From: Chimonanthus salicifolius
Taxonomy: Eukaryota > Streptophyta > Magnoliopsida > Laurales > Calycanthaceae
Assembly: GCA_013350335.1 (NCBI GenBank)
Contig: CM023540.1
Location: forward strand, 46,979,222 to 47,043,221
Length of the DNA stretch: 64,000 bases
Direction: 5' to 3'
Made by a program: the position numbers and the translations under genes. The first letter of the stretch is position 1. The number at the start of each line of letters is the position of its first letter. This document shows, piece after piece, positions 35,168 to 46,799 of the stretch. The notes below the pieces were generated by a model. The model was not told where the DNA came from, made no database searches, and worked only from the letters and a program-made list of their open reading frames with translations.

Positions 35168-35497
35168 ATGGGTTATCAGCAGAAGAAACTTAGGCATCAT
35201 GAAACTGAGAAAGAAAGATTCACAGAGAGAGAAACAGAGAGATGGGGCGGAAGAGGATCGAAATTAAAAGGATTGAAGAAACCAACAAGCCACATGTCTG
35301 CTTCAGCAAGAGGAGAGCAGGCCTTTTCAAGAAGGCATCAGAGCTCGCCACTCTCTGCGGCGCGGAGATTGCCATTATTGTCTTCTCTCCTGCTGGAAAC
35401 CCCTACGTTTTTGGGCAGCCATCTGCAAATGCCGTCATTGACCGGTATGTCTCCGGTGGTTCAGATGTTGAAGCACCACCCCAGCTTGCCGGCCTGA
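35168..35497 (+). promoter_or_regulatory. Upstream ATG overlapping the MADS copy A start
   Basis: An ATG (atgggttatcagcagaag) 74 bp before the MADS start opens a different frame that reads past the MADS start codon to 35497. Copy B keeps the same arrangement (42729-43043). An overlapping upstream frame normally lowers translation of the main frame. Confidence 0.45.
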
Positions 35498-35850
35498 TTT
35501 CTGGACACGGGAACAACAACAACAAAACTAGTGGGCAGTATTGGTGGGACGGGGTAGACGTGGAAGGCATGAATTCTACGGAAGAGTTGCAGGGTTTTCT
35601 GCAGGGTTTGAAAGGTTTGACAGAGAGGGTGCATAAACGTGTGGAGGAGCTGGCCAGAGTTGTGGCATCCAGCGGCAGCAACCCATCTCTCTCGATGATG
35701 GAACTGCCAATGTTTGAGGCATCCATCGGCAGCAACCCATCTCCAACCCATCTCCATCAATGGTGGAACTGCCAATGTCTGAGGCATCAATTGGCAGCAA
35801 CCCATCTCCGTCAATGGTGGAACTGCCAATGTCTGAGCCTGAACTGGTGA
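35242..35850 (+). CDS. Type I (M-alpha) MADS-box protein, copy A, C-terminus shifted
   Basis: Starts [19 protein letters not shown], followed by [20 protein letters not shown] and [19 protein letters not shown], a complete MADS DNA-binding/dimerisation domain (residues 1-60) of the M-alpha class (AGL62-like). These are nuclear transcription factors, mostly active in female gametophyte and endosperm. There is no K-domain, as usual for type I, and no intron. A linker ([19 protein letters not shown]) with a predicted helix precedes short repeats of [16 protein letters not shown]. An 11-bp duplication (acccatctcca) near 35742 shifts the frame, so the last about 35 residues are abnormal and the ancestral C-terminus, which would end at 36266, is lost. 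A second lesion lies near 36077. Overlapping upstream ATG at 35168. Confidence 0.8.
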   Translation: MGRKRIEIKRIEETNKPHVCFSKRRAGLFKKASELATLCGAEIAIIVFSPAGNPYVFGQPSANAVIDRYVSGGSDVEAPPQLAGLISGHGNNNNKTSGQYWWDGVDVEGMNSTEELQGFLQGLKGLTERVHKRVEELARVVASSGSNPSLSMMELPMFEASIGSNPSPTHLHQWWNCQCLRHQLAATHLRQWWNCQCLSLNW

Positions 35851-36520
35851 TTTATGAGTTATGTGATCAACCTTCTTATGGGCGTGCGGAAGTCACCATG
35901 GACAACCCCTGTCTATCAATAGTGGAAATGGCGATGTATGAACCTCAGCGATTGGATTTAACGAAGATATCTGAGCCAGCGCCCTTGCAAGAGTTTTATG
36001 ATGCAAGTGAGGCATCTAGTTTCAGAAACCCCATATCTGTGGAACCAGAGCCGTTGGACAGTAATCCAATTCGGTCCCCTGCTGATGAATGAATCCGAGC
36101 CATTAGGTGACTTTGGGATCTATCTTATGATTCAGGTGCGGCATTCATCGGCAATAATTCATGTCTGTCGACGGTGGAAGAGCCATTATATGAGCCTGAG
36201 CCTGAGCCGTTCGATGTGTTCTCTTATCTCGATCTTGGAAATTGCAGCAGTTGGATATCTTCTTGAGGGTTTTCCCTTTTCTATTCATACTTCCTTTTCT
36301 TTTTATTTTCTTATGTTGATCGTGGAAGTTCAGATGGATATCTTCTTGAGGGTTTTAATTTTCGGAAAGGCAATTTGTGAAATTTATGTGCAATTATATG
36401 TAGAACTGTGGAAGAAATTTACATCACTATTGTTCTCATTTTGATAAACATTTCATTTTCTGTGTTCAACTTTCTTTCATTTTTTTTTCTTTATTATTTG
36501 GTGCTTGCTGTAAGTTGTAA
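35500..36520 (+). repeat. Right arm of the MADS inverted repeat
   Basis: Partner of the arm at 34100-34990. The arms differ by substitutions and short indels, mostly in the tandem 'gaactgccaatgt...gaggcatcc' units. Confidence 0.85.
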
Positions 36521-36579
36521 GATTTGATGTTGGTCATTTTTCAATCAATGATGAATTCCATTTTTATTAATAAAAAATG

Positions 36580-36665
36580 TCATATTGTGAAGAACTGATG
36601 GGGTCTGTCTTAACAGATGGATCCCATCACTGTTCTGTTTACTTTCATTGGAAGGCCCTATATAG
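36580..36665 (+). repeat. POLAR-like gene mosaic, downstream of MADS copy A
   Basis: Three short blocks match the POLAR-like gene region in order: attgtgaagaactga (compare 49381), the about 55-bp block ggtctgtctnaaca...tttactttca (compare 49668-49716, about six mismatches), and ttggaaggccctatataga (compare 50241-50259). It is the remains of a POLAR-like copy with internal deletions, in the same relative orientation. An almost identical mosaic lies at 44168-44250. Confidence 0.7.
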
Positions 36666-37129
36666 AAAAAAAAAAATTAAGACTGACATTTTGGAATGAA
36701 CCAATATCTGAAACCAACTTTAAGAACATGTGATCTATTACTCTGTCCTGAAAATTTGTAGAAACATGGATGTTGTGTATGTTCATATGTTTTAAATATG
36801 TTGTGAAATATGGTCCAACTGAGATAATATAAATTTGAAGTTTGACAAGATGCAAAGCACATTGAAAAACTAATCCTTTCGAGTAACAGCAGCAAAAAAA
36901 AAAAACCTCAACTCCATTTTTTCCTCTCTGTTGCAGCCATTTTTCAAGTACTGATAAAAATAATTAAAATGGAGCATCTCATGCAATCAACTAAAAATAT
37001 AATCTAGCAGCAAGCATAAATGGCATTCAAACTAATCACTCAATAGTAGAGGCAGACCATAAAATCATACACCACTCGATAAGATAAGAATTTGAATACA
37101 GAAAACCATCTCATTATTTTTGCAAATGG

Positions 37130-37363
37130 AGTCGAGGAATCATAAACCTTGCCATTGCTGCTTTTCTTATACTCAATTAGCAATGTTGAATGGTTGAATG
37201 CTGTGAGTTTTTCAAATCCAAAATCATGGTCTTTGTAAATGCTCCATTTGGTTTGGAGGGTGGTGAAATCTGCAAGACTGGCGCCTCCACCTCCTGCAAC
37301 TACATGGATAGTTCCATTCAGAGGGCCCTTGTAGTTGTTCTTTTCATCATTTGTGCATACTTT
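37130..37363 (-). pseudogene. Purple acid phosphatase, C-terminal exon fragment
   Basis: After acceptor tttacag the minus strand reads KVCTNDEKNNYKGPLNGTIH, then VVAGGGGASLADFTTLQTKW and SIYKDHDFGFEKLTAFNHS, ending EYKKSSNGKVYDS. This is the C-terminal exon of plant purple acid phosphatases of the PAP1/PAP27 type, including the GTIHVV-GGGG strand with the metal-proximal His. After VYDS the family pattern (FTISR-YRD) is lost. No other PAP exon was recognised nearby, so it is a truncated gene fragment lying inside the MADS cluster. Confidence 0.82.
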
Positions 37364-37369
37364 CTGTAA

Positions 37370-39260
37370 AAAAGTTTGACATTTAATTTCTTAGTTTACA
37401 TCTACCAAATCAAAAGGTCTATTTCATACATTAAAAGTTCATTAGTTAACAACTCATCAACGTGAATCTCTTGCGAACTAGACACCATCATAAACAATTC
37501 TATCCTCAAAAAATGATGCAAACCATTGGAGATCTAACTAATTCATTAACTCAACAACAGGCATAACAAGTCTTAAAAAGACCTTGATTCCCGAAACATG
37601 AGCAAGGACATGAATAATTGATGTATTAAACCTTAAAAATTGTTACTTTTGAATTATAATAGTATAGTAGTAAGATTAAAAAGTGTGCTCTGTTTCTTTC
37701 TTTATACTTGCTGAAGAATGGTCCTGCACTGGCTGCCTGAAGAGGATCCATTGCTCCAATACTCAATATTGAGTTGGAATTTATGTGTTTCCATACCAGA
37801 ACTTAGACCTGTTTTCTTCGTTCATCAATGTTGAGGTGACCTTTCTACAAGATTTGATTCATAGATCTCTTCATACAACATTGCAACTCCATGTTCTAGA
37901 AGATTGGCTGAGTGTTGAATCTACATTCCATCACCATCATGTTGGTGAGAAAAAGGTCGCTGCATTGCATTCGGCAATATCATAACACTGGTCTTTAAAT
38001 ATTCCATGGTGACAGAATTGAGAACCCGCGACTTTGGGAAGCTTTGATTCTTTGAGCAAGTGGATGACATGCCAAAAATGTTATTTATTTCTTTTTAGAA
38101 TTAATTGGCAAATCTTATGTTGATGAAACATTGCTAATGAACTGCTGAAACTTATGCTTTTTGTGTCTATCTATTAGATTGTGAGCTTGATCATAGCATT
38201 CCAAGGATTTATTTGGATTTGAAGTACCTTACAATCCTCATTTGTAACCATAAGATGGGTTTTCTACCCATCTCATATGTTGGTCCAACCATGGTTTTTG
38301 AGCTTGGGAGACTGTGTATCCATCCCAAAAAGACAATTCCAATGTGGGACTTGTTCGCAATCCCCCTCCTCAAACGAGGCCAATCAACTTGTTCGCATAG
38401 GGAATCTCCCGAGTCCACATGAGGTAACATAAGACCTAGTTTTAATACCACTTATTAGAACTGCATATCCATCTTAAAAGACCAGCATGTTAAGTGGAGT
38501 AACCCAAGTCCTTTATAAATCTCTAAATCTTCCTCTACACTTCTAATATGGGACTCGTTTGCAGCCAACCTCAATACCATGGAAGCTCAATTCAGTCCTC
38601 TTCATAGTTTTGTCGATCAGGGCATGTAAAAATCTCAATCCAAAGAAAATATCTGTTGGAGTCAAATTCCAGCATGGACAACATCCACTAACATCCCCAT
38701 CATAGTTCAACTTGAAGACTCGAAGGTGTTCTAACCAAATGAGTTAAGATTCAACTCAAAGAATCGAATGAATTCTGATCGAGTCAAAAGATTTATGACT
38801 CATGAAAATTATTAAAATAATATTTATTTACATATTAAAATAAATATGTAAAGTACAGTAACATAACTGGGTCTTAGTATAAAAGTCATGTCTTTAAGGA
38901 GAATGAAAATTTAGAATTCAACAAGTTACACAGATAAATGGAAAAAAATTGTAATAATCAAACAGGATGATGATTATGTATGTACCACAACTGCATTTGT
39001 GATATATGTTGACCGTTAATCATTGAGCACATAATTGCCAGTTGTGAAATCAATGTGCAGCCATTGTCAAGTATTATGCCAATCAAAATTGAATTTTGAG
39101 TAAAATTTGAAAAAATCTGCGAGATTTGATTATGATACGAGTGAGGACATATTGGTTCAATTTGAGTTCAATTTTTCTAATTAAAGATTTATTTAGACTT
39201 TTTCTATTGAAATACACTAATGAGATATACTATTAAATGAATTTTAGTGTCATATAGTTA
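37370..39260. other. Intergenic DNA with a duplicated segment
   Basis: No genes. About 38880-39240 matches 47965-48425 in order (aaaagtc-tgtctttaaggagaatgaaa; ttagaattcaacaa; acataattgcca; gagttcaatttttctaa-taaagatt; atgagatatact). This shows that the MADS-region duplication extends here. Confidence 0.6.
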
Positions 39261-39265
39261 AAAAG

Positions 39266-39633
39266 TGCTAGAGAATAGAAGCGCGCACAAGCAATAAACG
39301 GAAGAACAAACTGCAGATCAGTCACACACAAAGATACAAATATTTACGTGGTTTTCAGTCTGTACATTCACGGGTTCAAAACCAGATCCACTATACTCAA
39401 AGGCAAAAGATGAAAAAGAGACAATCGTGACTCTGTTGCAATTTTCGCTCTCTCTCTCATACGAAAAAGAGACATTATATAATGTCTTAATTAGGGTTTA
39501 TACAGGTGCAATGTAAAATTACAAAATTGTCTACCCCTGCCCCACTTTGACCCCTTACGAGCTCAGCATGAAGCTCGGCCCATGACCAGACGGACAGTGC
39601 ATAGTTGATAATTAAGCTCCATAAAACCTAACA
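39266..39633 (-). mobile_element. Solo LTR (368 bp), copia-type
   Basis: Flanked by a perfect 5-bp duplication AAAAG (39261-39265, 39634-39638), with ends TG...CA in the given orientation. The minus strand begins TGTTAGGTTTTATGG and ends CTCTAGCA. It contains acgtggttttcagtc and gacattatataatgtc (TATA region), as in plant Copia/SMART-type LTRs. No internal domain, so it is a solo LTR. Confidence 0.8.
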
Positions 39634-39638
39634 AAAAG

Positions 39639-42540
39639 GACTGTATGAATAGTTTGTATATGAAATGTTAGCTCAATCTGATCATTTTATCCATTGATTT
39701 TAAACTTTTAAAAATCAATACCGTATATTAATCGATATTTAAAGGCCAAGATTATGACTTCAATTATCAATTCATAATAAAACTTTAAATACTTCATATC
39801 CATCCATACAATCACCTAACAAATGAATCTAAATATATGGGGCCATAATCCTTTTAATTGCACGTCTAAAGAGTCTCTCACTAGCCTTACTCTCTTCTAA
39901 TTTTTTGAATTGTAGCTAAAATTCTAAAATTTTGAAGAAAATTGTGAAGTAATTCCAATCAATTTAATGCACCGAGCAATCTACTCATCTTATCTTTGAT
40001 TTTTTATTTTTTTAATTATTTAATCTATCTTATGTAACTTGGCGAAAATCAGAGTGTAAAACCGATGGTTGATGGTTGAGTTATTATTGTTAGAGACTTA
40101 GAGTTTGGATTGGAGTATTTGGAAGTGGTGTATCTTGCATCCAGTGTATTTTATTGTAATTTACCATTCTTGGTCTGGTATAATCCTCCTATACAAAGCT
40201 CTTTCATTGTAAACAACTTACTTTCTTATTTCAACAAATTTATTTTTTGCCTCCTTTATATATATATATATATATATATATATGAAGACAAGCTAATTGA
40301 ATAAGCAATTTCATTAGCTTCTTCAACTTAATAGATGCGCTCAAGCTAATTGAATAAGCCCATGAAGCCTATTGGGCTTTCAGTAACTTAGAGATATGTG
40401 TGTACACTTGGCCCATTCTTCTTAGATATTAACTACAATTGGTATTTTTTTTGATAAAAATGTTGTAAATTTGAAAATATCAGAAATATTTGTTACATAC
40501 ACTCTAACCATCTTAGATAACCATCTTAGACTTGATAAAATGCAAATATACTAAATATCAACACAAAAACCAATAATTAATCATTTGATTTTAGTAGTCA
40601 AATGCAAAAAGTTATCCTACTCTTTGTGATTTTCAATGACACTTTATGATTTTGAGTGTAAAGATCGAGTGATTATAAATTAAATTTTGATATGATCAAT
40701 GTGAATAGGAAAATTATTCATGAGTTCAAATGAGCGAATTCGAGCTTTATACCTTTTCAAGTAAATGGACTTAGACTTCAACCTCAGAAAGCCCGATTTT
40801 ATATCCAAATAAGCTCAGCTTGTAAACAGCCACAACCACCTTCGATCCTGCAATGTTATAATTTACTTAAATTAGCTTTTAGAATGTCAATTGTGACCAT
40901 TCTTGGGATATTAACGGCAAATGATAATATTAAATATTTTCAAATTCTTGGATTTTTACTGGAAAATTAATGGTTCACAAAAAAATCATATTTAAAAAAT
41001 AATAAAAATATTAATAAAATAAAATATCAATATGGAATTTATCAAAAATTTATCGTGATATTATTGTGATATTACTATTTATCATGAACTTATCGAGAAT
41101 TTACTGAAGTGCCAATAAATCTTAGATATTAACTACAATTGTTTTTTTTTCAATAAAAGTGTGGTAACTTTAAAAATGTCAGAAATATTTGTTACATACA
41201 CCTGTAGCATCTTAGATAATTGCAGTGGCACAAATTGTTATATTGATAAATTAGCAGGCAATGGTACTAAGTCCTTAAAAAAATGTCAAATATATATTGG
41301 TTGCATGAATGGTAATTTAATGACACTACTTGCTTTCTCTACAAATAAAATTTTAGTGTTGTGAAATTTGATATTTCAATTTATTAATTTTTTTTTTTTA
41401 ACTCTTTAGAGATTAGAACAAGATATGTGGTATGTTGTGGGCTCAATGGACCAATCAAATTAGGAATGAAAGTGAACAATTGAAAGGTCACAGTTCAAAA
41501 AAAAAAAGTCCATTTCAAAATAAAAAGATTTGGAAATAAAAAATAAGAACCAATTAAATTCTTTGGATATCAATCTGCCCAACATTTAAAATTCAATAAC
41601 ATTTATACAAATTTGGATACAACTAAATATATGATGATAACCCCTAGAATGAATGGCACATGTTTGGACAATTAAGATACAGAAGATACAAATGAGTGAC
41701 TGTGATAGGATAAGGCCCATTTTTTAAGAATCTTGTCATGGATGATATAAATTAAATTAATTATTTATTTTACCTATTAATTTTGGTATCTATTTAAATA
41801 TCTTAATTCATGATTTTAAAAACAAAAATTCCAACGATAAGTAATAGAAACATTAAATCCAATACAAAGATACTTGATATCCTTTATCTAGAATTCAAGC
41901 CCATTTAGATACATAAGCCCAAGCCAGATGCCCATCAAGCTTTGCAGTTAAAGTGCAAAAGCCCGCCCATTTGAAAAAGCACTAACCTTGAGCCCCGCTT
42001 ATTTAATAACATTAAATATCCAACGGTTCTGATTCTATTTTCTAATTAATTTCAAAATAACTTAAAAAAATAAAAAACGACCCATGTTCACAGATACACA
42101 CGTAATGGATAAACGGGCTAAAAAGCCCGACAAGTTTTCATAGGCTTCTTGCAAAAGCCTGAAGCTCGACCATTTATATTAATAAGCTCTAGTATTTAGT
42201 CCAAGCTTGGCTCGACGGGCTGGCGTATGTGTTCAAATCCTTTTGTTTATAACGGACTTTGCCGACTTCCAAATTAAGTTTGGACTGAGGCATAGCCCTA
42301 AATTAAATAGACAAATATAGTCAAAAAGTATTTAAAATATATTTTCTGAAAACAAAAATTAGAAAACAAATGAACAGAAATAGATGTATTGAGTGTATTG
42401 AAGCTTATAAATGGATGCCCATGAAATAGAATTAGTGAGGCCCGACAAAGATTGTAATAAAATTAGAGTAAAGGGGAGTTGTTATATGTAATAGTTGTGT
42501 TGGGTCTTTTAACGGTTGGGTATGATATTAATAAAATTAC
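39639..42540. other. AT-rich intergenic DNA
   Basis: A TA microsatellite at about 40256-40284 and a pair of about 105-bp direct repeats (40425-40530, 41118-41225). No genes recognised. Confidence 0.6.
40425..41225 (+). repeat. Direct repeat pair, about 105 bp, 0.7 kb apart
   Basis: Both copies read cttagatattaactacaatt, then t-run, 'ataaaa-tgt', 'aatatcagaaatatttgttacatacac' and 'catcttagata'. They may be the termini of a decayed small LTR-type element or a local duplication; I saw no target duplication. Confidence 0.5.
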
Positions 42541-42590
42541 TGTAATTGGGTCAAAACCCAATTGGTGCATGGCCAGTTAGACCCGATCGA

Positions 42591-42597
42591 TATAAAT
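42591..42597 (+). promoter_or_regulatory. TATA box of MADS copy B
   Basis: TATAAAT, 206 bp upstream of the ATG at 42803, within a block conserved in copy A. Confidence 0.5.
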
Positions 42598-42802
42598 TTC
42601 AAAAAGACCCAATGCTCTTCGCTCTTCCCAACTCTCTGAGATGAAGTTTCCGTTAAAAATACCGACCGCCTCGTCGCCCTGCAACCAAGACCGACTTTGA
42701 TGTCCTTATCCTCTCTCGCTGTATACATATGGGTTATCGGCAGAAGAAACTTAGGCATCAAGAAACTGAGAAAGAAAGATTCACAGAGAGAGAAACAGAG
42801 AG

Positions 42803-43318
42803 ATGGGGCGGAAGAGGATTGAAGAAACCAACAAGCGACATGTCTGCTTCAGCAAGAGGAGAGCAGGCCTTTTCAAGAAGGCATCAGAGCTCGCCACTCT
42901 CTGCGGCGCAGAGATTGCCATTATTGTCTTCTCTTCCGCTGGAAACCCCTACGATTTTGGGCAGCCATCTGCAATTGCCGTCATTGACCGGTATGTTTCC
43001 GGTGGTTCAAATGTTGAAGCACCACCCCAGCTTCCCGGCCTGATTTCCGGACACGGGAACAAGAACAACAAAACTGGTGGGCAGTATTGGTGGGACGGGG
43101 TAGACGTGGAAGGCATGAATTCTATGGAAGAGTTGGAGGATTTTCTGCAGGGTTTGAAAGGGTTGACAGAGAGGGTACATAAAAGTGTGGAGGAGCTGGC
43201 CAGAGATGGGGCATCCAGCGGTAGCAACCCATCTCTGTCAATGGTGGAACTGCCAATGTTTGAGGCATCCATCGGCAGCAACCCTATCCCCATCAATGGT
43301 GGAACTGCCAATGTCTGA
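42803..43318 (+). CDS. Type I (M-alpha) MADS-box protein, copy B, C-terminus shifted
   Basis: Close paralogue of copy A. It starts [20 protein letters not shown], so the second half of the N-terminal arm (five residues, 15 bp) is missing compared with copy A. The deletion lies between repeated RIE words, typical of slippage. The rest of the MADS domain ([33 protein letters not shown]) is intact. The linker [19 protein letters not shown] is followed by the Ser/Met/Pro repeats. One extra base near 43283-43300 shifts the frame, which ends at 43318. Another +1 shift is near 43486. The ancestral frame would have ended at 43869 (DVFSYLDLGNCSRWISS). DNA binding may be affected because the missing residues contact DNA in MADS proteins. 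Confidence 0.78.
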   Translation: MGRKRIEETNKRHVCFSKRRAGLFKKASELATLCGAEIAIIVFSSAGNPYDFGQPSAIAVIDRYVSGGSNVEAPPQLPGLISGHGNKNNKTGGQYWWDGVDVEGMNSMEELEDFLQGLKGLTERVHKSVEELARDGASSGSNPSLSMVELPMFEASIGSNPIPINGGTANV

Positions 43319-44167
43319 GGCATCCATCGGCAGCAACCCATCTCTGTCAATGGTGGAACTGCCAATGTCTGAGGCATCCATCGGCAGCAACCCATCTCTG
43401 TCAATGATGGAACTGCCAATGTCTGAACCTGAACCCGTGATTTATGAGTTTTGTGATCAACCTTCTTATGGGCGTGCAGAAGTCAGTCATGGACAGCCCC
43501 TGTCTATCAATAATGGAGATGGCGATGTATGAACCTGAGCAATTGGATTTAATGCAGATATCTGAGCCGGCGCCCTTGCATGAGTTTTATGATGCAAGCG
43601 AGGCATCTGACTTCAGAAACCCCATATCTGTGGAGCCAGAGCCGTCGGACAGTAGTCCAATTCAGTCCATGGTGGCGGATCTGCTGATGAATGAATCCGA
43701 GCATTTAGATGACTTTTGGGATCTATCTTATGATTCAGGTGCTGCATTCGTCGGCAATAATTCATGTCTGTCGATGGTGGAAGAGCTATTATCTGAGCCT
43801 GAGCCTGAGCCGTTCGATGTGTTCTCTTATCTCGATCTTGGAAATTGCAGCAGGTGGATATCTTCTTGAGGGTTTTCCTTTTTCTATTCATACTTCCTCT
43901 TCTTTTTATTATCTTATCTTGATCATGGAAGTTCAGATGGATATCTTTTGAGGGTTTTAATTTTCTGAAAGGCAATTATATGTAGAACTGTGGAAGAAAT
44001 GTACATCATTATTGTTCTCATTTTAATAAATATTTCATTTTCTGTGTTCTACTTTCTTTCATTTTCTTTTTTCTTTATTATTTGGTGCTTGCTGTAAGTC
44101 GTAAGATTTGATATTGGTCATTTTTCAATCAATGATGAATTCCATTTTTTTAATAAAAAATGTCAAA

Positions 44168-44250
44168 TTGTGAAGAACTGATGGGGTCTGTCTTAACAGA
44201 TGGATCCCATCACTGTTCTGTTTACTTTCATTGGAAGGCCCTATATAGAT
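44168..44250 (+). repeat. POLAR-like gene mosaic, downstream of MADS copy B
   Basis: Nearly identical to the mosaic at 36580-36665, again combining three separated pieces of the POLAR-like locus. Further right, 44740-44880 matches 50630-50760 (caaattgatcaacttttgga...gaaac-acatag...gattcgatcaag), so this unit also keeps part of the POLAR-like upstream region. Confidence 0.7.
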
Positions 44251-46799
44251 CCTGATGCAGCGGCTGTAGGATCTGAAACTTGAACGGCCCGAACTGTGGC
44301 GATGGTCATGACCCGATCAAAATAATGTACTGCCGATGGTGGAATTCAATGGATATAATGGGAATTGGGAAATAATATTCAATGGTTGGTCTAGGCTTGG
44401 TCAGAGGACAAAAGGGTGAAAGGCATGTAAAGGCACACTAGCCAAGCAAAGTGGAGAATGATGTGACGTTGGGTAAAAGATGGGAAAGAAAAGGAGAAGG
44501 GAATGGGTTAATGAGTTGGGCAGATGGGTGACTGACCTGTTGCAAGGCAGGGGCGCTGGTGACAGGCTGGTCTTGAATGGGCGTCGTGTATGGAGGAAGG
44601 CTGTAGATTTGGTGGCACAATGGCGATGAACAGGGGCGCTGGTTGTGCAGGACGCAGAAGTGTAGCAGAGGAAGAAAAGAGGGAGAGGAAGAAGAGAGAG
44701 ATAAAGAGGAGAAGAAGTAGAAGGATAGCTAGATCCCAAATTGATCAACTTTTGGAGAGCTGAAACTACATAGCTTGATTGATTCGATCAAGATAATTTT
44801 GGCTGGTGAAATCATAAGAAAAGACCTTTTTAAAAGATCCATGTAGGTGGTGACAGGGAAACAATACGTGTAGGTGTTGATGAATTGTAGCATGGCATGG
44901 TGCACAAGAGGGGTCTTTCTACAAAGAGGTGACTAGGATGCTGAGAATAGGCAAGATTATGGGAGTCCAATTTTTCGATGAGGAACAGGACTCATTTTCA
45001 AACAAACATATAGGGAAAATTGAGGGACCACCTGTGACTTTTGGTAAGCATTTTAATATTTTTTCTTCCAGAAGCGAAAAGAGGACAGATTAGGATGGTG
45101 GATTTATGTGGGATTGATTTAGTAGTGTACAGAGGTGATGCAGGGTGGAGGGGCAAAGTCAATGGGATTTGGGTAAGATCTATTTATGGCTTTTAATTAA
45201 GATCTAAAGCAACAGCTTAGAAGAGTCCTACAGAACAAAACTGAGCTAGAAGATTTAGGTATTTTGAGCATGGCTAGAAGGCCTCCTATTATTTTTCCTT
45301 CCACACTCTTCTCACAATTGAGACTAATTGATCTAAGAAATGATACTCATCATCACAGGATTTCATTTCCATTCTTGCTCAAAGCATACCATTGCACTGA
45401 TAAGCAATTACTGTCTAGATATTCCATTGCTTATCAGTGCAATCCCATTGTAATGACTATAGATTGCCAACCGCATCAAGGTTCAAAGAACATGTTCACA
45501 TCACCCAGTACCTAGCCAACACTACATAGATGGGAAAAATCGCATAGATGAGTATCTTCCACGGTGCTGCTTCAAAACCTGAGAATGGATAAGGAATACT
45601 GAGGCAGACGATGTTGTCGTGGGACAAATAATCGCCCCTTGTACTTGCCATAATTGTTTCCAAAAACACAGGTTTTATACAAACTGCAATTACCTCTCAC
45701 CTATAGACCCTTTTTGATCCATTTCATCATAAATCTGATGCCGTCGGGAATCAGAGCTTGCCAAGACTCAAATTGGGTCACTGCCACTTGGTTCCGACAT
45801 TTTAATATGTTGGGCTCTGTTTGTAGTTAATTTCAGAATTCAGATAGCTTTTCACCCCTCAGTCTTTACCACTTGCTGTAACTTGGTTTAGAGGAAGAAC
45901 ATATCACATTACAAAACTGGGGACAAATCCCACTTAATATGTCAATACTGACTAACTCAGATCTTATTTCAATCTTTGCACAATTTAAAACATAAAATAG
46001 AAGAAAAAAAAAATCCTTCTCACAATTGAGTTTAAAAGAAAGAAAATGTTCTACCAGGAAAATGTGACGAATGGATAAAACTGGCTGAGGAAAAAGAGCC
46101 AGAAGAGATTATCTGCTGTGTTTGTTGCACTGAAAGGCTGGATGGTACCATTAAGGCTTGAAATTCTTTGGTTATGGCATAAAGTCATAAACTGCAAGTA
46201 GCAAGATCCTCTAAACAATGATCTTTAAAGATATCAAAATCTTAAATGATTAATGATAACACAACTCAAATTCTGAACATCATCTCGGCTTTGACTTTCC
46301 ATCTTGATGCTAGGCCAATAACTTCTTAAAAAGATAATAGAATGGTTTAGACACCATCCACACTTACATAGTATACGCAGAACTGATTCAACTACACCAT
46401 TCAATGAACTGAAAACAAAATCCCTGCAAATATAAATCTGTTATGTGCCACTCAATAAGAATAATATTTCTCATGCATTGAAAGTTTTCCCCACGAGATA
46501 GTTTACTGCCTGCCTTCATACTTCTAGTTAGAATTCTGAAGGAAAAAGATAGAAAGTTTACACATTTGAAAAGTGAGAATTTCATTACGAAAAATTATAA
46601 GGCTTACATTGGGATTTGTTAAATCTGCATAACTGAGATGGAAGCATTTGTATACAAACAGAGGAGATTTTTCCTTACCAGACTCTTTATCTACAAGTGA
46701 TGATTGGCTTCGGGTTCTTTCTATACCCTCTTCTCATCTCTGCAGATCAGATTACATAATCCTAATAAACTAGGAAAAGGGTATCAGGGATTACTAGAA
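44251..46799. other. Intergenic DNA within the MADS/POLAR cluster
   Basis: No gene recognised. It contains the 44740-44880 duplication of 50630-50760 and a perfect 18-bp hairpin at 45391-45443. The 115-codon minus frame at 44401-44748 is pyrimidine-rich low-complexity. Confidence 0.5.
45391..45443. other. Perfect 18-bp hairpin
   Basis: Arms attgcactgataagcaat (45391-45408) and attgcttatcagtgcaat (45426-45443) are exact reverse complements around a 17-base loop. It could form an RNA hairpin or cruciform. The stem is shorter than usual for a plant microRNA precursor. Confidence 0.55.
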
